This document shows positions 43,761-54,620 of a stretch of DNA of 64,000 bases, piece after piece. The notes beneath the pieces were generated by a model. That model had not been told where the DNA came from. It was given only the letters and a program-made list of their open reading frames with translations, and ran no database searches. Position 1 is the stretch's first letter, and each line of letters begins with the position of its first letter. A program made the position numbers and the translations under genes. Where the stretch lies: the NCBI RefSeq assembly GCF_030247195.1, contig NC_080671.1:101605845-101669844 (forward strand). Reading direction: 5' to 3'. This DNA comes from Topomyia yanbarensis. Its lineage: Eukaryota; Arthropoda; Insecta; Diptera; Culicidae.

Positions 43761-45360
43761 ATTGACAGTAATATAAGCTTCTAGCGATGTGCGAAAGATT
43801 TAATGAAAAATCATTTAAATACGACTTTTATGTTTATTTTCATGTAAAAATATAAAAGACCCTCGGCTCCTTTAAGTTCACGCAACGAACCGTGTCAAAT
43901 AAACGAATTCGATAAAAAATAAGCTTCTAATAAGAAATATAGTATCCTATCCAGTCTTTCCAAATGAACACCGTACAAAATGTTCGCTCTGGTTCTGTAC
44001 TCATATTAAACCCACACTTCATGTACAAACTCAAACACGCTGTTTCGTACCAAAACACGGGCCACATGCTCGCCCGCACAACCGAACCCCATATACGTAC
44101 GTACACGGATGTTTGAACTACAGTTTGCACATCGTTTGCTTGGGTTCGATGTTCGAAGCGAACCTGTACACTTAGACGAATCATGTTTGATGTTGACCGC
44201 GTGCACGAAATTTTGTACACAGGTGCAAACTCGTTGATGTTCATGGGAAGTCTGGTATCCATCATCCAACATTTTAATCATTCGACAAATAAAATTCACA
44301 ATCACAAGAGACACATATGCACTAACTGTTGTGCATGTTGACACATTTCACAAGCACTGACCACTTTTATGTGTTACAGGCAATAAATTTGCCTTTAAAA
44401 CTTTTTTTTAATTGAATTGGATGAATCCGCATATTGTTTTTCGAACAGCAGAAGAAAAATTACAAAAAGTGGTGTTTTACGTTTGTCTCTAGTAAATCAA
44501 TATCGTTTAATATGAAAAATTTAAAATTTCGTTGCCTTCTACAAAGTTGTTTCTGATATGGTCGGTGTTAAGCCAGACTGGACAAAGTCGCAAAACATAA
44601 AAAAATGAGATAATGATAGCACTGGATAAAAAACTTCTTCAGCTACATTCGAATTTAACCAGATTTGAAATACGTAAAAATAAGCAAGAGTTACGATAAA
44701 AATATATTTTCAATTATAATGTAAAGAATGCTGCGATGCAAACTTTAAACTCGTTTTTCTCGAAATCAATAAATTGTCACTTTTTCCGGTCTGACTTAAC
44801 ACCGACCATATCATTCTCAACAACTTTACCGAAGATACCAAATCTTCAAATAATATTTTGAGCTGCTTTTTCATAACTATTTCCTGGGAGTTTAATCACC
44901 AAAAACAAATAAGGAACAGCACAATGGGGTTGAACGAATCGTTGACGTGGAGCTAAACTCCAAATAAAAAATATTTAATTAGAACATTAATCAATTTGTT
45001 AGCATGTTTGAATGTATATTAATAATTGAAATAATGTGCGGTTATTCTATTGACGCACACGGTCAGGTTCACCAAACAACAATAGAGTTATTTAATGCCA
45101 ATGAAACGCACACTGATTTTATTTGCCTTCATAAATACCTAGATGGAATGAGAATGTATGCGTACAGAAAGTTCAACCCATCTAAAAAGATACTATATAA
45201 CGTCAACCATTGCCCTAGCACAACCACACATGGATCATATTTATCACATATGACAGTTAGAAAGAATTACCCATACCATGCACAACCGTGTATGAGGTTC
45301 ACGTATCTCCCGTATTTGAGCGATTATTGTGGAGCACTACAGAAGTAGTCGATAAAATCC
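43761..45360 (-). repeat. Large inverted repeat, right arm
   Basis: Reverse of 26973-28024. The outer edge is AGAAGTAGTCGATAAAATCC and the inner edge ATTGACAGTAATATAAGC. It contains a MITE (44559-44808) absent from the left arm, plus about 310 bp more at 44825-45135. The 114-codon frame at 45004-45348 is not preserved as a frame in the left arm, which argues against a gene. Confidence 0.8.
44557..44810. mobile_element. 250-bp MITE with TA duplication and known empty site
   Basis: TA, then TGGTCGGTGTTAAGCCAGAC. The inverted right end reads TGGTCGGTGTTAAGTCAGAC, then TA. TIRs are about 29 bp with three mismatches. The left arm of the large inverted repeat carries the unoccupied site GAATGATATCAGAAAC at 27216-27231, which proves both the boundaries and the TA duplication. 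No ORF. Confidence 0.9.
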
Positions 45361-45634
45361 ATTATTATCCATAATTGCTGTACGCTTTACCGTTTTCGCG
45401 TGAATATTTTTTCGCACGTTTTTGACGAAAAAATCCTATAGAACCACCCTAGTTCTCCACTTTAGTTTTACACAGTGAAGCCGTTCTATTATTTTTCGGA
45501 AAATTTCTTTACCATGGGTTTCCTGGGAAGTAACAACCTATTGTGTCGATATTCGTTGGTAAAAAGCAGGCATATCAATAATTTAGCGTTGGCCAAATTA
45601 TGAACGTGAAAATAAATGTGGCGTGGGCCGCCGA

Positions 45635-45708
45635 CGTGGTCTGTGTATGGAGTATTATTAGCCAATGCCAGCGTGGTCTGTGTATTGAGTATTATTAGCC
45701 AATGCCAG
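45635..45708. repeat. 37-bp tandem duplication
   Basis: CGTGGTCTGTGTATGGAGTA starts at 45635 and, with one change (TATTGAGTA), at 45672. Both units end AGCCAATGCCAG. Confidence 0.9.
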
Positions 45709-48379
45709 GAAGGACGGAATTGGGCGGACTGAGCGCATACAGATCAAGCTTTTCACGTTGATTTTTTTTTTACGGTAGACGTAGTATTTTCCATAGACCG
45801 ACTGACTCAAGAGTAATTACTAGAAAGTTGACAATCAAATAGATGTATCGCATTTAAAAAAACAATAAATTTTGGAAGTCGAATTCGAATGTCTGAATTT
45901 TTTAGAAATGATTTCTATCTTAAATCAAGTTAAAAACCAGCACCATCTACTGGTTGACAGTATTTTGAACAGATTCCCTAAATCGAGATAAAGATCGCGG
46001 GGGATCGCGTTATGATCACACGCATCGAAAACGTATCCCTCGTACGACCGATCGTTCCCATACACGAACCTCGGACGACAATCGAGACCTTCGATGGCGT
46101 CAATAGAGCCATTAACATTCCTCGGATTGCTGAATATCTAATTCAATTAGCGATTCCCTCGCTTCTAATGCAGAGCGCGCGCAGTGAACGAGTGCGAAAA
46201 AAAAAATCGAAGTAATTAAGCAGAATTAATTTCATTACACGATTCTGTTCCCCGCCTCTCGTTGACGTGCCGTTGCGTTTTGTCGGGCCGGCTGGCTGCA
46301 GGCAGGACTGCCGTTTTGCAGTATGCGAGGAGAGCTGCATTTCACGTGCTGCTGCTGCTGGCTGCCGTCGGTCGTTTCGTTTGCTGCACTGACTTCGGAA
46401 ATTCACTCTCATTTTCTCGCGCTCAAAGTAACTGCCACTGCCAGCGACTACTACTAGTACTGCCTACTATATGGCCGGTCAGGCCAGTCAATGCGCGCGG
46501 GGTGGCTGGTTGGCCGCAGGAAAAAAAATGAATGAAAATCACGCTTTTTCATTGACGGGAGGGCCTTCCGTTCCGCGTGGCGTTGTACTAGGCGAGAAGG
46601 TGTTGAACAGAAATATCACGGCATAGACATCAATGAATGATGACTACTGTTTTTGTTGTTGCTATTTTTATACACGATGGTTGACACCGTGAAAACAAAT
46701 ATGATACATGACCTATCAATGGGCAGAAACTGTAGCCATAGCTGGCTTGTTGGGGCAATAAACCTCCATCTATGCTACGAGTTCCATTCTTTAATCATGA
46801 AAATGAATTGGCAATCAAACGGACTTGGGGAGTATATTGACACAGCAAAACAACAAATCGAAAATACAAAACACACATCCTTTTCTCGGCTCCATCAGGT
46901 AATCAATCGAGAGTCACGAAAGCGGCGGACAAAAATAGACACAAACAAACAAACTTTTAAATTGCAGTTTGAGTGCAAAAAAAAACTCGCTTGTTGTTAT
47001 TTGAACATTCGAGGGGATTGAAGCTGACGATAAGTACGGTCTTGACACAGATTTGATTTCGGCTTTAGAGTGGTAACCAACTGGTGACGGCGGTAGCCGC
47101 GATTTGGAAGATGACAATCATACTTCCCACGCGTTGTTGCCTTTCGCAGTTTGACGAATATAGTCAATCAGGTTAGGAGTCAACGCTCCGACGAGCTAGC
47201 TAGTAGTAAACCACAACCTGTCTGTCGTCTACCTGCGGGTGTTACAGATCTCAGGGACTCAATTAATCCTATCTTCCTCCTTTCCCCGCCACTCACTGCA
47301 CAGCATGTATCAGATTTCATAGTTCGGACTTGCTTTTAATTAGCAATTATCAACCATTCATATCTGTCGAGACCTCGAGACAGGCTACTCGTTCGTTGGG
47401 GCACCCCGCCACAGTACCGACGCAATATCATGTCTCATTCCAGCTTTTGAATCCTGTCGGCTTCAACAGCCTGTATATACACCCGGCTTATTGACAACAA
47501 GCCGAGCGCTGAGATCTTGCGTTTCGGCATCGTGGCGGGACTACCCGGCAGGGGGTATTGGAGAGCGGCGAAGTCTCACCTTGAGCGGTGCATATTTTCT
47601 CACCGTCTCGTGAAGAAAAAAAAAACAGATATTAAAATCAGGTTTTGCATTTTTACCACTGACTCTGCTGCTATCACCGGCACACGGCAGACGATGCAAA
47701 CCGATGCATGCAGTGTGCAGACTAGAGAACCGGCGAAAACGAAACGAAGCCATCGGGGCTCGGTTGGTCGTCTGCTTTGCCTACTAGATAGTGGTATTTA
47801 GATTCCCGACCGAATGAGTTGCAGCAATGAGTTCGCACTCTTCTGCTCGTCTGGTAAGCAAAAGGCACCTACTGCTCTATGGCATCAGGGATGGCAGCCT
47901 ACGAGCCGATCATTTCCATGTGAAGAAGCGAGAGAGAGATCGCAAATACAGAGGTAGCGCGGCTGTGCGCAAAGCGGTACCATCAACAGGTGCGCTTGAC
48001 ACTGCAGTCCACCACCAACAGCAAGCCGGGGGTGATGAAGGTTTTATTCGTAAATTGTAGGTAATTTTGACTGTCGGTAATTTGCTCCATCACTTGAAGC
48101 GTACGGTTTCATTGTTCTCGTTTGCTGTGTGAGATGCGGGGGACGGACTGCATCACCTAGTTTGGCTGCGAATTAGAGGCTAATTTTGTTGAGTTCAACT
48201 GGTATCGAATTAGAAACAAGACAAGTTTTGAAACGTTAGCAACAGGGGCAGGTGAGCTGGAATTTGATGGCTGCATAGCGATGGTAGTACTTCAGTAGTA
48301 CAGTTCAATGGTTTTCAATGAAAAATTGTTGGTTGAATGACAAAAATAATTTCAATAAACAAACCGCAAATATATTGCA
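45709..48379. other. GC-richer, repeat-poor DNA
   Basis: From about 46000 to 48250 transposon debris is sparse and base composition is more balanced. ORFs up to 122 codons overlap on both strands and show no conserved domain. I see no convincing splice-bounded coding exon, so I leave it as candidate regulatory or untranslated DNA. Confidence 0.4.
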
Positions 48380-48475
48380 GGTCTTTGATATCCCACAAGG
48401 AAGCTACCTCGGCCCTTTTATCTTCTTTCTCTACTTCAACAATTTGAGGGCCAAATTTACAACACTTTTTTTCCA
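48380..48475 (+). pseudogene. Short reverse transcriptase fragment
   Basis: The frame gives VFDIPQGSYLGPFIFFLYFN, the RT block around the PQG motif that is also seen at 10384 (DVPQGSHLAPLLFVLFFN). Only this block is recognisable and the frame stops shortly after. A small Jockey-like LINE relic. Confidence 0.5.
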
Positions 48476-49054
48476 ATGATCCACATTTTAATTCGCAAAT
48501 TTCTTCAATAAAACATCGTACACGCACAACGTGCTGGTTCCCTTATTCGGACGGAAAGGTCAACCGCAAACAATCGATCAGGCTTGAGTTAGGGTTGGGA
48601 ATTCAGCATCCCGCAGCATGCAACAATGCCAATGCCCCCCGCGATCAAACTGATTTTCGGTGCGCGCATTGTCCTGTCACGACGAGCATTGCGAAAAAAA
48701 AAAACCAAGCGCTGCGGGTTCGTTGACCTTCGCAGAATCATGACAACCAACCTGCAGATATGCAAGTATTTATGCATACTTGTTAGCTGTGGCAAAGTAG
48801 CCATTGATGGAAAACGAATTGCAGATGTAGGGCACTGCCTGGTGTCTATATCGGCCCTGACACATACAGTGATATTATGACGGGTAGTTTGAAAGGATAT
48901 ATATTATCGCGTAGGCTGATTAATTGGAAGCTTTTAAATTTTCAACTTCAGTGTTATGACGCTTGAACGAGACAACTGTAGCTTTTCAGATCGCACTTAC
49001 TTTGGATCTGGTTCATTCCTGAACAAATTACGGTACTAATTTCTGAAATAGACT
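48476..49054. other. Unassigned DNA
   Basis: Overlapping 71- and 84-codon frames on opposite strands (48589-48880) lack motifs. Nothing else recognised. Confidence 0.4.
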
Positions 49055-49330
49055 AGCTTTATTAGTTATGTAATTTGCGTTTCGACGTCGTCTCATCAGT
49101 ATCCGACACTAACTTAGTGACAGGACCAAACTAACGCCGCATTGACGCTAGCTCCAAAAAATTGATCCTGAGCAAACTCCTAGTCAAGCTTGGTGTCCCA
49201 CAAGAAAAAGAGCTCATTTTGGGCTGACGAGAACCAGTTAAATCGAAACATTTAATTTGGCTTAGAAAGCCAATGCAAGGTACACTATGCTATATTTCTC
49301 CTTAGTGGAGAAAGCTAAACCTTCATTTTT
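49055..49330 (+). repeat. Hairpin repeat family, copy e
   Basis: TTTGCGTTTCGACGTCGTCT, TCCGACACTAACTTAGTGAC and CTAGCTCCAAAAAATTGATC follow the family order. It ends with TTTCTCCTTAGTGGAGAAAG, the same palindrome as in copy a. The right half of the main stem is partly decayed here. Confidence 0.65.
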
Positions 49331-49799
49331 TCTTATATAAGACCACTGGAACAGCAGTACCGTAGGGGTTAGCAATATTGATGGGAAACAATGTGTTGTA
49401 GTTCTTATCGCAAAATTCATAGTTTCCGAAAAAAAAATCTGAAAGCTTGAATTTTTCCTTTTGTTAAGCATGAGCTGTTCTTTCCGGATTTTATTAATCG
49501 TGTGATTGGCGCATTTGCTTCACTTACTAGTAGCCAATTGAATCCGAAGGAGCGACATCTGGCAGATTTAGACGGCCTGGTTGATAATCCTGAAAGGTTC
49601 AATTTATCTTTGCACACTTCTTGTTTTTGGAACTCTCCGGTACTTGAGCCAAACTTTGTTACACGAGAACTCGTGCGTACACAGGTGGTTTTAATGCTTG
49701 TCTATATATTACTCCAATATCCTTATCATTTGGAGCATTGTTTTCTTCTGCATGCTTAGGCAGTAGATTATGACCTACTGGATGAGTCAATAAATATGT
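49331..49799. other. Unassigned DNA
   Basis: Frames of 66-85 codons overlap without motifs. No repeat ends seen. Confidence 0.4.
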
Positions 49800-49932
49800 C
49801 CGAATTCTACTGCCAGGAGGCGCTAGTGAGCATTAAATTTTTTCGACCAACTGTATCTCAGATTTTTTTTGGAGATATGTACCATCGGCAAAGTTGTTCA
49901 TGGGATCAAAACCTACTAGTTGGTATGCCAAA
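49800..49932. repeat. Degenerate array unit left of the DD37E copy
   Basis: Has AGGCGCTAGTGAGCAT and CATCGGCAAAGTTGTTCATG followed by GGATCAAAAC, the two boxes of the 12.1-kb array. Confidence 0.6.
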
Positions 49933-51205
49933 TAAAGGGCGAACATGAAATTATTGCGACACCGAAAATGTCATGCCAATTTTCTTATAATGTTTAAAAT
50001 CGAACCAAAATTTTAGGGTGGTTTTATACATATATTTACTTCAAAAATCAAAAGAAACGTTAATCGAAGGAGCCTTGAGTGTAAAATTGAACGCATTTTG
50101 GCTTGATGCCCTCCATCAAAGTCTTTACAGTATCATCCGGTACCACTTTCTCATGTTTTTCCATTTTCTTAACATGTCCTTCTCGTCTTTGACTGTCTTC
50201 TTGCTCTTCCGAAGTTCCCGCTTCATCATTGCCCAGTACTGCTCTACCGGGTGCAGCTCCGGACAGTTTGGCAGATTCATGTCCTTTGGAACAAAAAGGA
50301 CAGAATTGGCCTCATACCACTCCAGGACACTTTTAGAATAGTGGCATGATGCCAAATCTGGCCAAAATAGCGGAGCTTCGTCGTGCTATTACAAGAACGG
50401 CAAAAGGCGCTTCTCGAAGCACTCAGATTTGTAGATCTCGCCATTTACTGTGCCCTTTATCACGAAAGGATCACTCCTCAGTCCGCAAGAGCAGATGGCC
50501 TGCCAAATGAGATATTTGGAGGCGAACTTCGACATTTTCTTCTTTTCAAATTTGTCGTCACATAGAACTTGCTCTTGCCGGTGAAAAACTCCAACCCCGG
50601 AATTTGCTTAAAATCGGCTTTTATATACGTTTCGTCGTCCATCACACAGCGGCCATATTTTGTCAGCATCTTCTTGTAGAGATTCCGCGCTCGAGTTTTA
50701 GCCGTCGATTGTTGCCGCTCATCGCAGTTTGAAAAGTTCTGTACCTTGTATGTATGTAGTCCAGCTCTATTCTTTGCATTCTGCGACATGCCGATCTTTT
50801 TAGCCAAATCACGGCTTGAGACGTTGGGATTTGCTTTAATCATCCGCTTCACCTTTCCCTTTTTGTTCTCCGGTCCCGGTTTTCTTCCAGCTCCTTTGCC
50901 GTGGTCCAACGTCAACCGCTCCTGGAACCGCTTCAACACTCTAGAGACTGGTGAATGTTCAAAATTTTTCCCAACTGCCGGTGCGACAGGTCAGGAAATT
51001 CCAGGTGTTTGGAAAGAATTTGTTCTCTCGACTCACGTTGGTTCACCTCCATGTTCGTTGAATCAAAAAACACGACTTCGAGTTTGACAGCATGTAAACA
51101 ATACACATCAATGAGAAAGTGTGCAAAATTTGGTTGATTTTTACCCAATGATAAAAAAGTTATGCCCTGTTGAATGTGTCGCAATAATTTCGTGTTCGCC
51201 CTTTA
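49933..51205 (-). mobile_element. DD37E Tc1/mariner element, near full length
   Basis: TA at 49933-49934 and 51204-51205 flank 28-bp TIRs (left AAGGGCGAACATGAAATTAT, one change from the right). Element length is 1269 bp, which is the usual size for this group. It has the same TIRs as 12986-13764 and lies within the same type of tandem array. Confidence 0.9.
50060..51052 (-). pseudogene. DD37E Tc1/mariner transposase, frameshifted
   Basis: The start at 51052 gives MEVNQRESREQILSKHLEFP. After a shift come ERLTLDHGKGAGRKPGPENK and KANPNVSSRDLAKKIGMSQ (second HTH), then CVMDDETYIKADF with the first catalytic Asp, then QIPGLEFFTGKSKFY. Past another shift come WPDLASCHYSKSVLEW (second Asp at 50356-50358) and CPELHPVEQYWAMMKREL (Glu at 50242-50244). 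Exactly 37 residues separate Asp and Glu, which places it in the DD37E (ITmD37E) group known from mosquitoes. The transposase would cut and paste its element at TA sites. At least two frameshifts inactivate it although the catalytic residues persist. Confidence 0.9.
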
Positions 51206-51445
51206 GTTCGGGGTGCTGCCGGTAAGTGGCGCTAGTGAGCATGCCATGTTTGACCTACTGTACATCGAGTTTGTTATATCTTGGCAGGATGGTGTCTTCG
51301 GCATAGTTGCTCAATAGATCAAAACTAACGAGAATACATAATCTTGGATTCTGCCACTAGACTACGCTAGTGAGCACGCAATTTCGTCAACCAAATTTAT
51401 CTCCAGTTTCCGATTTTTTTAAGGTATTCGGCAAAGTAGCGCATG
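51206..51445. repeat. Degenerate array units right of the DD37E copy
   Basis: GTGGCGCTAGTGAGCATGCC (51226) with GGTGTCTTCGGCATAGTTGC (51289), then ACGCTAGTGAGCACGC (51364) with GGTATTCGGCAAAGTAGC (51423). Two units of the same array type as 12120-12985. Confidence 0.6.
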
Positions 51446-52784
51446 AGAAGAAAGGCTAAGATATGGCGTTTTTTTTAATTATATTTGAACTGGCCCAATG
51501 CGTTAGCACAACTGAGCCGTGGATCTTCCGTGCTTTTACAATATGTAAAAATAGAAAAAATATCGTTACATCATGTTCGTCGGGTCTTGTTGACGCATCT
51601 TACTTACAGATTACCTCTTCCTTGGTGGAGAAATATTAGGAGCGTTGTCTGCTGCATCTGGTAATGGCAGTTAGTTTAGTGGTACTGGGTTCGATCGTTG
51701 TTGAGCTGGGGTTTGTGAATGCCCGGTCCGCAGTCGTTGGTTTACCAACCGGTTGTGGTTTAGCATACGACGACTGTATACCGGCTTTGGTCGTATCATG
51801 TGGAATTTCCTTAGCAGTCTCTGCGCAAGATTTCCCGTGGTGTAGCGGCTGATAACAATCGCGGCTGATCACAATATTAGTACAATGTACAGCAGCGCAA
51901 GTACTGGAGGGTTAAAGGAATAAGCTATCTAAACGTGATCAGTGCACAATTACGGACATGATGTAGCTGTACGTATGTTATTTCTTTGAGTTTAAGGTCA
52001 ATTTCCAGTTTGTGTTTTCTTCGTAGTACCGTACCAACACTTTTATTTTGTGTGGCACGCGCAATTTACTACGCAGTACGATACTACAGTGCTTATCCAG
52101 TAGATAAGTAACCAATTGCTGATTAGAATTGATTGCTTGGTTTACACACAGTCTTAACGGAGCGAAAACTTTTCTCCTTAGGGAGAAATATATCATAGTG
52201 AAAAAACATTGCCTACCAATAAAAATGGCGCTGTCTCTCGTTGTTTAATTCGGGTAATGTGAAATACAGTCTCCAATTTAATTATGTTGCATTACATTTT
52301 ATTATGTAGAAATGGTGGGCGATACTGTATGTTCGATCGTTACATGTGAATTTTATCAATTTGAAAGATTTTGTGTTATTTACGGCGAGTTTCAATCGAA
52401 TACATGAATGATTATATTTTTCGATAGTGTATGATAAGAGATTTCAGTGTCCGGAAAGATATTGAATCTAACCCCAAACATAAGTTGTTTTTCTTAGAAT
52501 TTTTACAGAGTTTGTGTACACGCGGGTGTAAGTTGGCGATGGTATTCACAGTGCAAAAATAGTCATCAAATATTTTTATTTCTAAAATTCTGTTCAAAGC
52601 TAACGAGTCTTTTTCTTGTGTATCTCGTAATTTTTTTTGTTTATTTATGACATTTTACCACGGTTATGGTATTCGTGTCAAGTATCTCGTCAATGAAAGG
52701 TACATTTACTTCGGACTTTCAAGTAATTTTTGGTAGTATCCAACCGGAAAAACATATCGAAATGGTGAGTTGAACGAAAGCAAA
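51446..52784. other. Unassigned DNA
   Basis: A TTCTCCTTAGGGAGAAATAT palindrome near 52172 resembles the tail of the hairpin family. Otherwise no gene or repeat recognised. Confidence 0.4.
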
Positions 52785-52925
52785 AATTCTCCCCAGAGGC
52801 AGGATTCGGACCAATACCTTATTACCTTTTAGCCCAGGAATAGGATAAAGGTTTGTGCATTGGGCAAAATCGCAAAGGCTGCGGGCTCGAATACTGATTC
52901 TGGGAAGATTTTTTTCACATGAAGC
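52785..52925. repeat. Inverted pair of tRNA-like B-box segments
   Basis: Plus strand CGGGCTCGAATACTGATTCT, then GGGAAGATTTTTTTCAC (52883-52920), faces minus strand GGTCCGAATCCTGCCTCTGG, then GGAGAATTTTTGC (52786-52818). Each resembles a T-arm/B-box region followed by a T-run. They may be relics of two opposed tRNA-derived retroposons. Neither folds as a tRNA by eye. Confidence 0.35.
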
Positions 52926-52950
52926 AAAAAAGTCTTAAATATGGTATTAG

Positions 52951-53849
52951 TACCGTAAACCGGGGTGACTTTGATCACTCGAAACTTTTTTCGTAGATTA
53001 CATATTTAGCAATAGTCTACCTAATCATTTAAATTTGTAATGAGTTTCACTCTAAACTTGTAAAGTAGTGATTTGTTATACTTTTTAAGTACATTATTCG
53101 ATTTTTGGGTACAAAATATGCAAAAATCTGAACTTTTACTTTATCTTATTTTGACGAAGCTTCGTAAAGTGTCTAATTTTGTACAACAAATAAATCTTAG
53201 ATTTTAGCAAGAATAGTAAATTACAAGCGAGTGTTTATTTTTCTTTGGTATCGGATGTGCCAAATCGATTTCTGCGAACTTGCTTAATTTGAAAAAATTG
53301 TTTTGTGAAACTAGTTAGCAATTATTTCAAATTATTTCAAGCTTAAATTCGCAATATTTTTTTATATGCAATATTCCAATATGTTAAAATGGATGAAAAT
53401 TTTTGTTATTTGATAAACCGCTGAAATAAAACAAATTTAGCAGTTAAACAAGTTTTTAGATACTTTTATTCTAGTTAGACCCGATTTATACGAATTTTGG
53501 TCAGTTGAATTTTACAGTATATTGAAATGCTGTGTACAATGCCAATTAACAGCTATTTAACAATGGGTATCGTTTTAAAATTAGATTAAACAAACATTTG
53601 AATGAAAAACATTGTACTTAATGTAGGTGAACATACAGGTTATCAAAGTCACCCCGGAATATGAAAACGGACTGCAAATTGTAATGATTTTTGAAAAAAT
53701 AGTAGTAAACAGGGAATTTCAGGTAATACCTAACCAATCATGTCCTTCATACATCAGTACATGGTTTAAAAATATTAAACTTGAAAAAAATGTGTTACTT
53801 CAAAAAATATGTAATGATTACTTCGAAAAGTGATCATCGGTTTACGGTA
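52951..53849 (+). mobile_element. Complete CCGTAAACCGGGGTGAC-type MITE, TA-flanked
   Basis: TA, CCGTAAACCGGGGTGACTTT, TGATCA and so on to TGATCATCGGTTTACGG, TA. The inverted termini pair CCGTAAACCG with CGGTTTACGG and share TGATCA inside. A second inner pair is GGGGTGACTTTGATCACTCG with TATCAAAGTCACCCC at 53639. Length between TAs is 895 bp. No transposase; the 68-codon frame at 53627 is a chance reading of the right end. The copy at 16566 is its truncated relative. Confidence 0.8.
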
Positions 53850-54338
53850 CTTAAGTCAAAATCTAACAACATGAATTAATTGATCGAACTTTCGCCTAAA
53901 GGATTTCGAAAATTTGCTTTTCAATATGAAGTACGATTCGGAGTCAAAATGTAGGTGCATTGAGCCTGAAAAATAACTGCAAGTGTCGAATGATATACAT
54001 TTAAAAAAAATGCTTAGTTGCGTGACCGTCGAAATAAAGACAAATCATCTAACACTTTCTTAAAATTCTGTGAAGTAGCCAACAGTCTGCCCTTTCTTGA
54101 AACGCGTTCTATTAGGAATGATCTACCTAATTCAGCGAATTACGAAATGAGAACACCTCACGCTCCACCTACTTTTTCGGGTTAACTGCAGTTGCCCTGT
54201 AAGTTCAGCCGGAAAATATGCCGGAATGCTGGCTGGTTCTAGCTAGCATGCTGGCTCCAATGACACAACCGATTCGAATTAAATATCACTGGACCGGATA
54301 AAGAACTAAAACTACTACTAAAAAAACTACGGCTCACT
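53850..54338. other. Unassigned DNA
   Basis: No recognisable gene or repeat. Confidence 0.4.
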
Positions 54339-54620
54339 TTACAGTTTATCGCATGACATACTCGAATCGGTGGTTACACCATCGATCTCAACTTTGTGAG
54401 CGGGCATACCGACGTGCTGGTGCTTAATCAAATATTTGTCACCAGTGACGTCATTTGCTTGCTTTATACAGAATATCACAATTTTTAGCTTATCTGGACG
54501 AACATTCGGAATATCTGTCACGGCAGAATATATTATTGCGTCAGATCTTTCGAAATTATTAGAGGAATATCTTTGATCTGAAGGAAGATCAGATATTGTC
54601 CGACCGAGTTCAAGGTACAT
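54339..54620 (-). pseudogene. Retroelement ORF1 (gag-like) fragment
   Basis: A 93-codon minus frame contains LGRTISDLPSDQRYSSNNFE, ANDVTGDKYLIK and GMPAHKVEIDGVTTDSSMSC near its end. The last motif parallels YVPARKVAIDGVVSNRG at 2669-2866 and is one I associate with LINE ORF1 proteins of mosquitoes. Zinc knuckles, endonuclease and RT are absent. No decisive catalytic residue exists in this part, so the call rests on the shared motif. Confidence 0.45.

Noticed and set aside
45004..45348. 114-codon frame inside the right arm of the large inverted repeat
   Set aside because: The homologous left arm does not keep the same frame over its length, and no motif is recognisable.
46262..46531. 89-codon frame with a signal-peptide-like leucine run
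   Set aside because: The leucine run is encoded by a CTG triplet tract. No downstream domain and an overlapping minus-strand frame of the same length.
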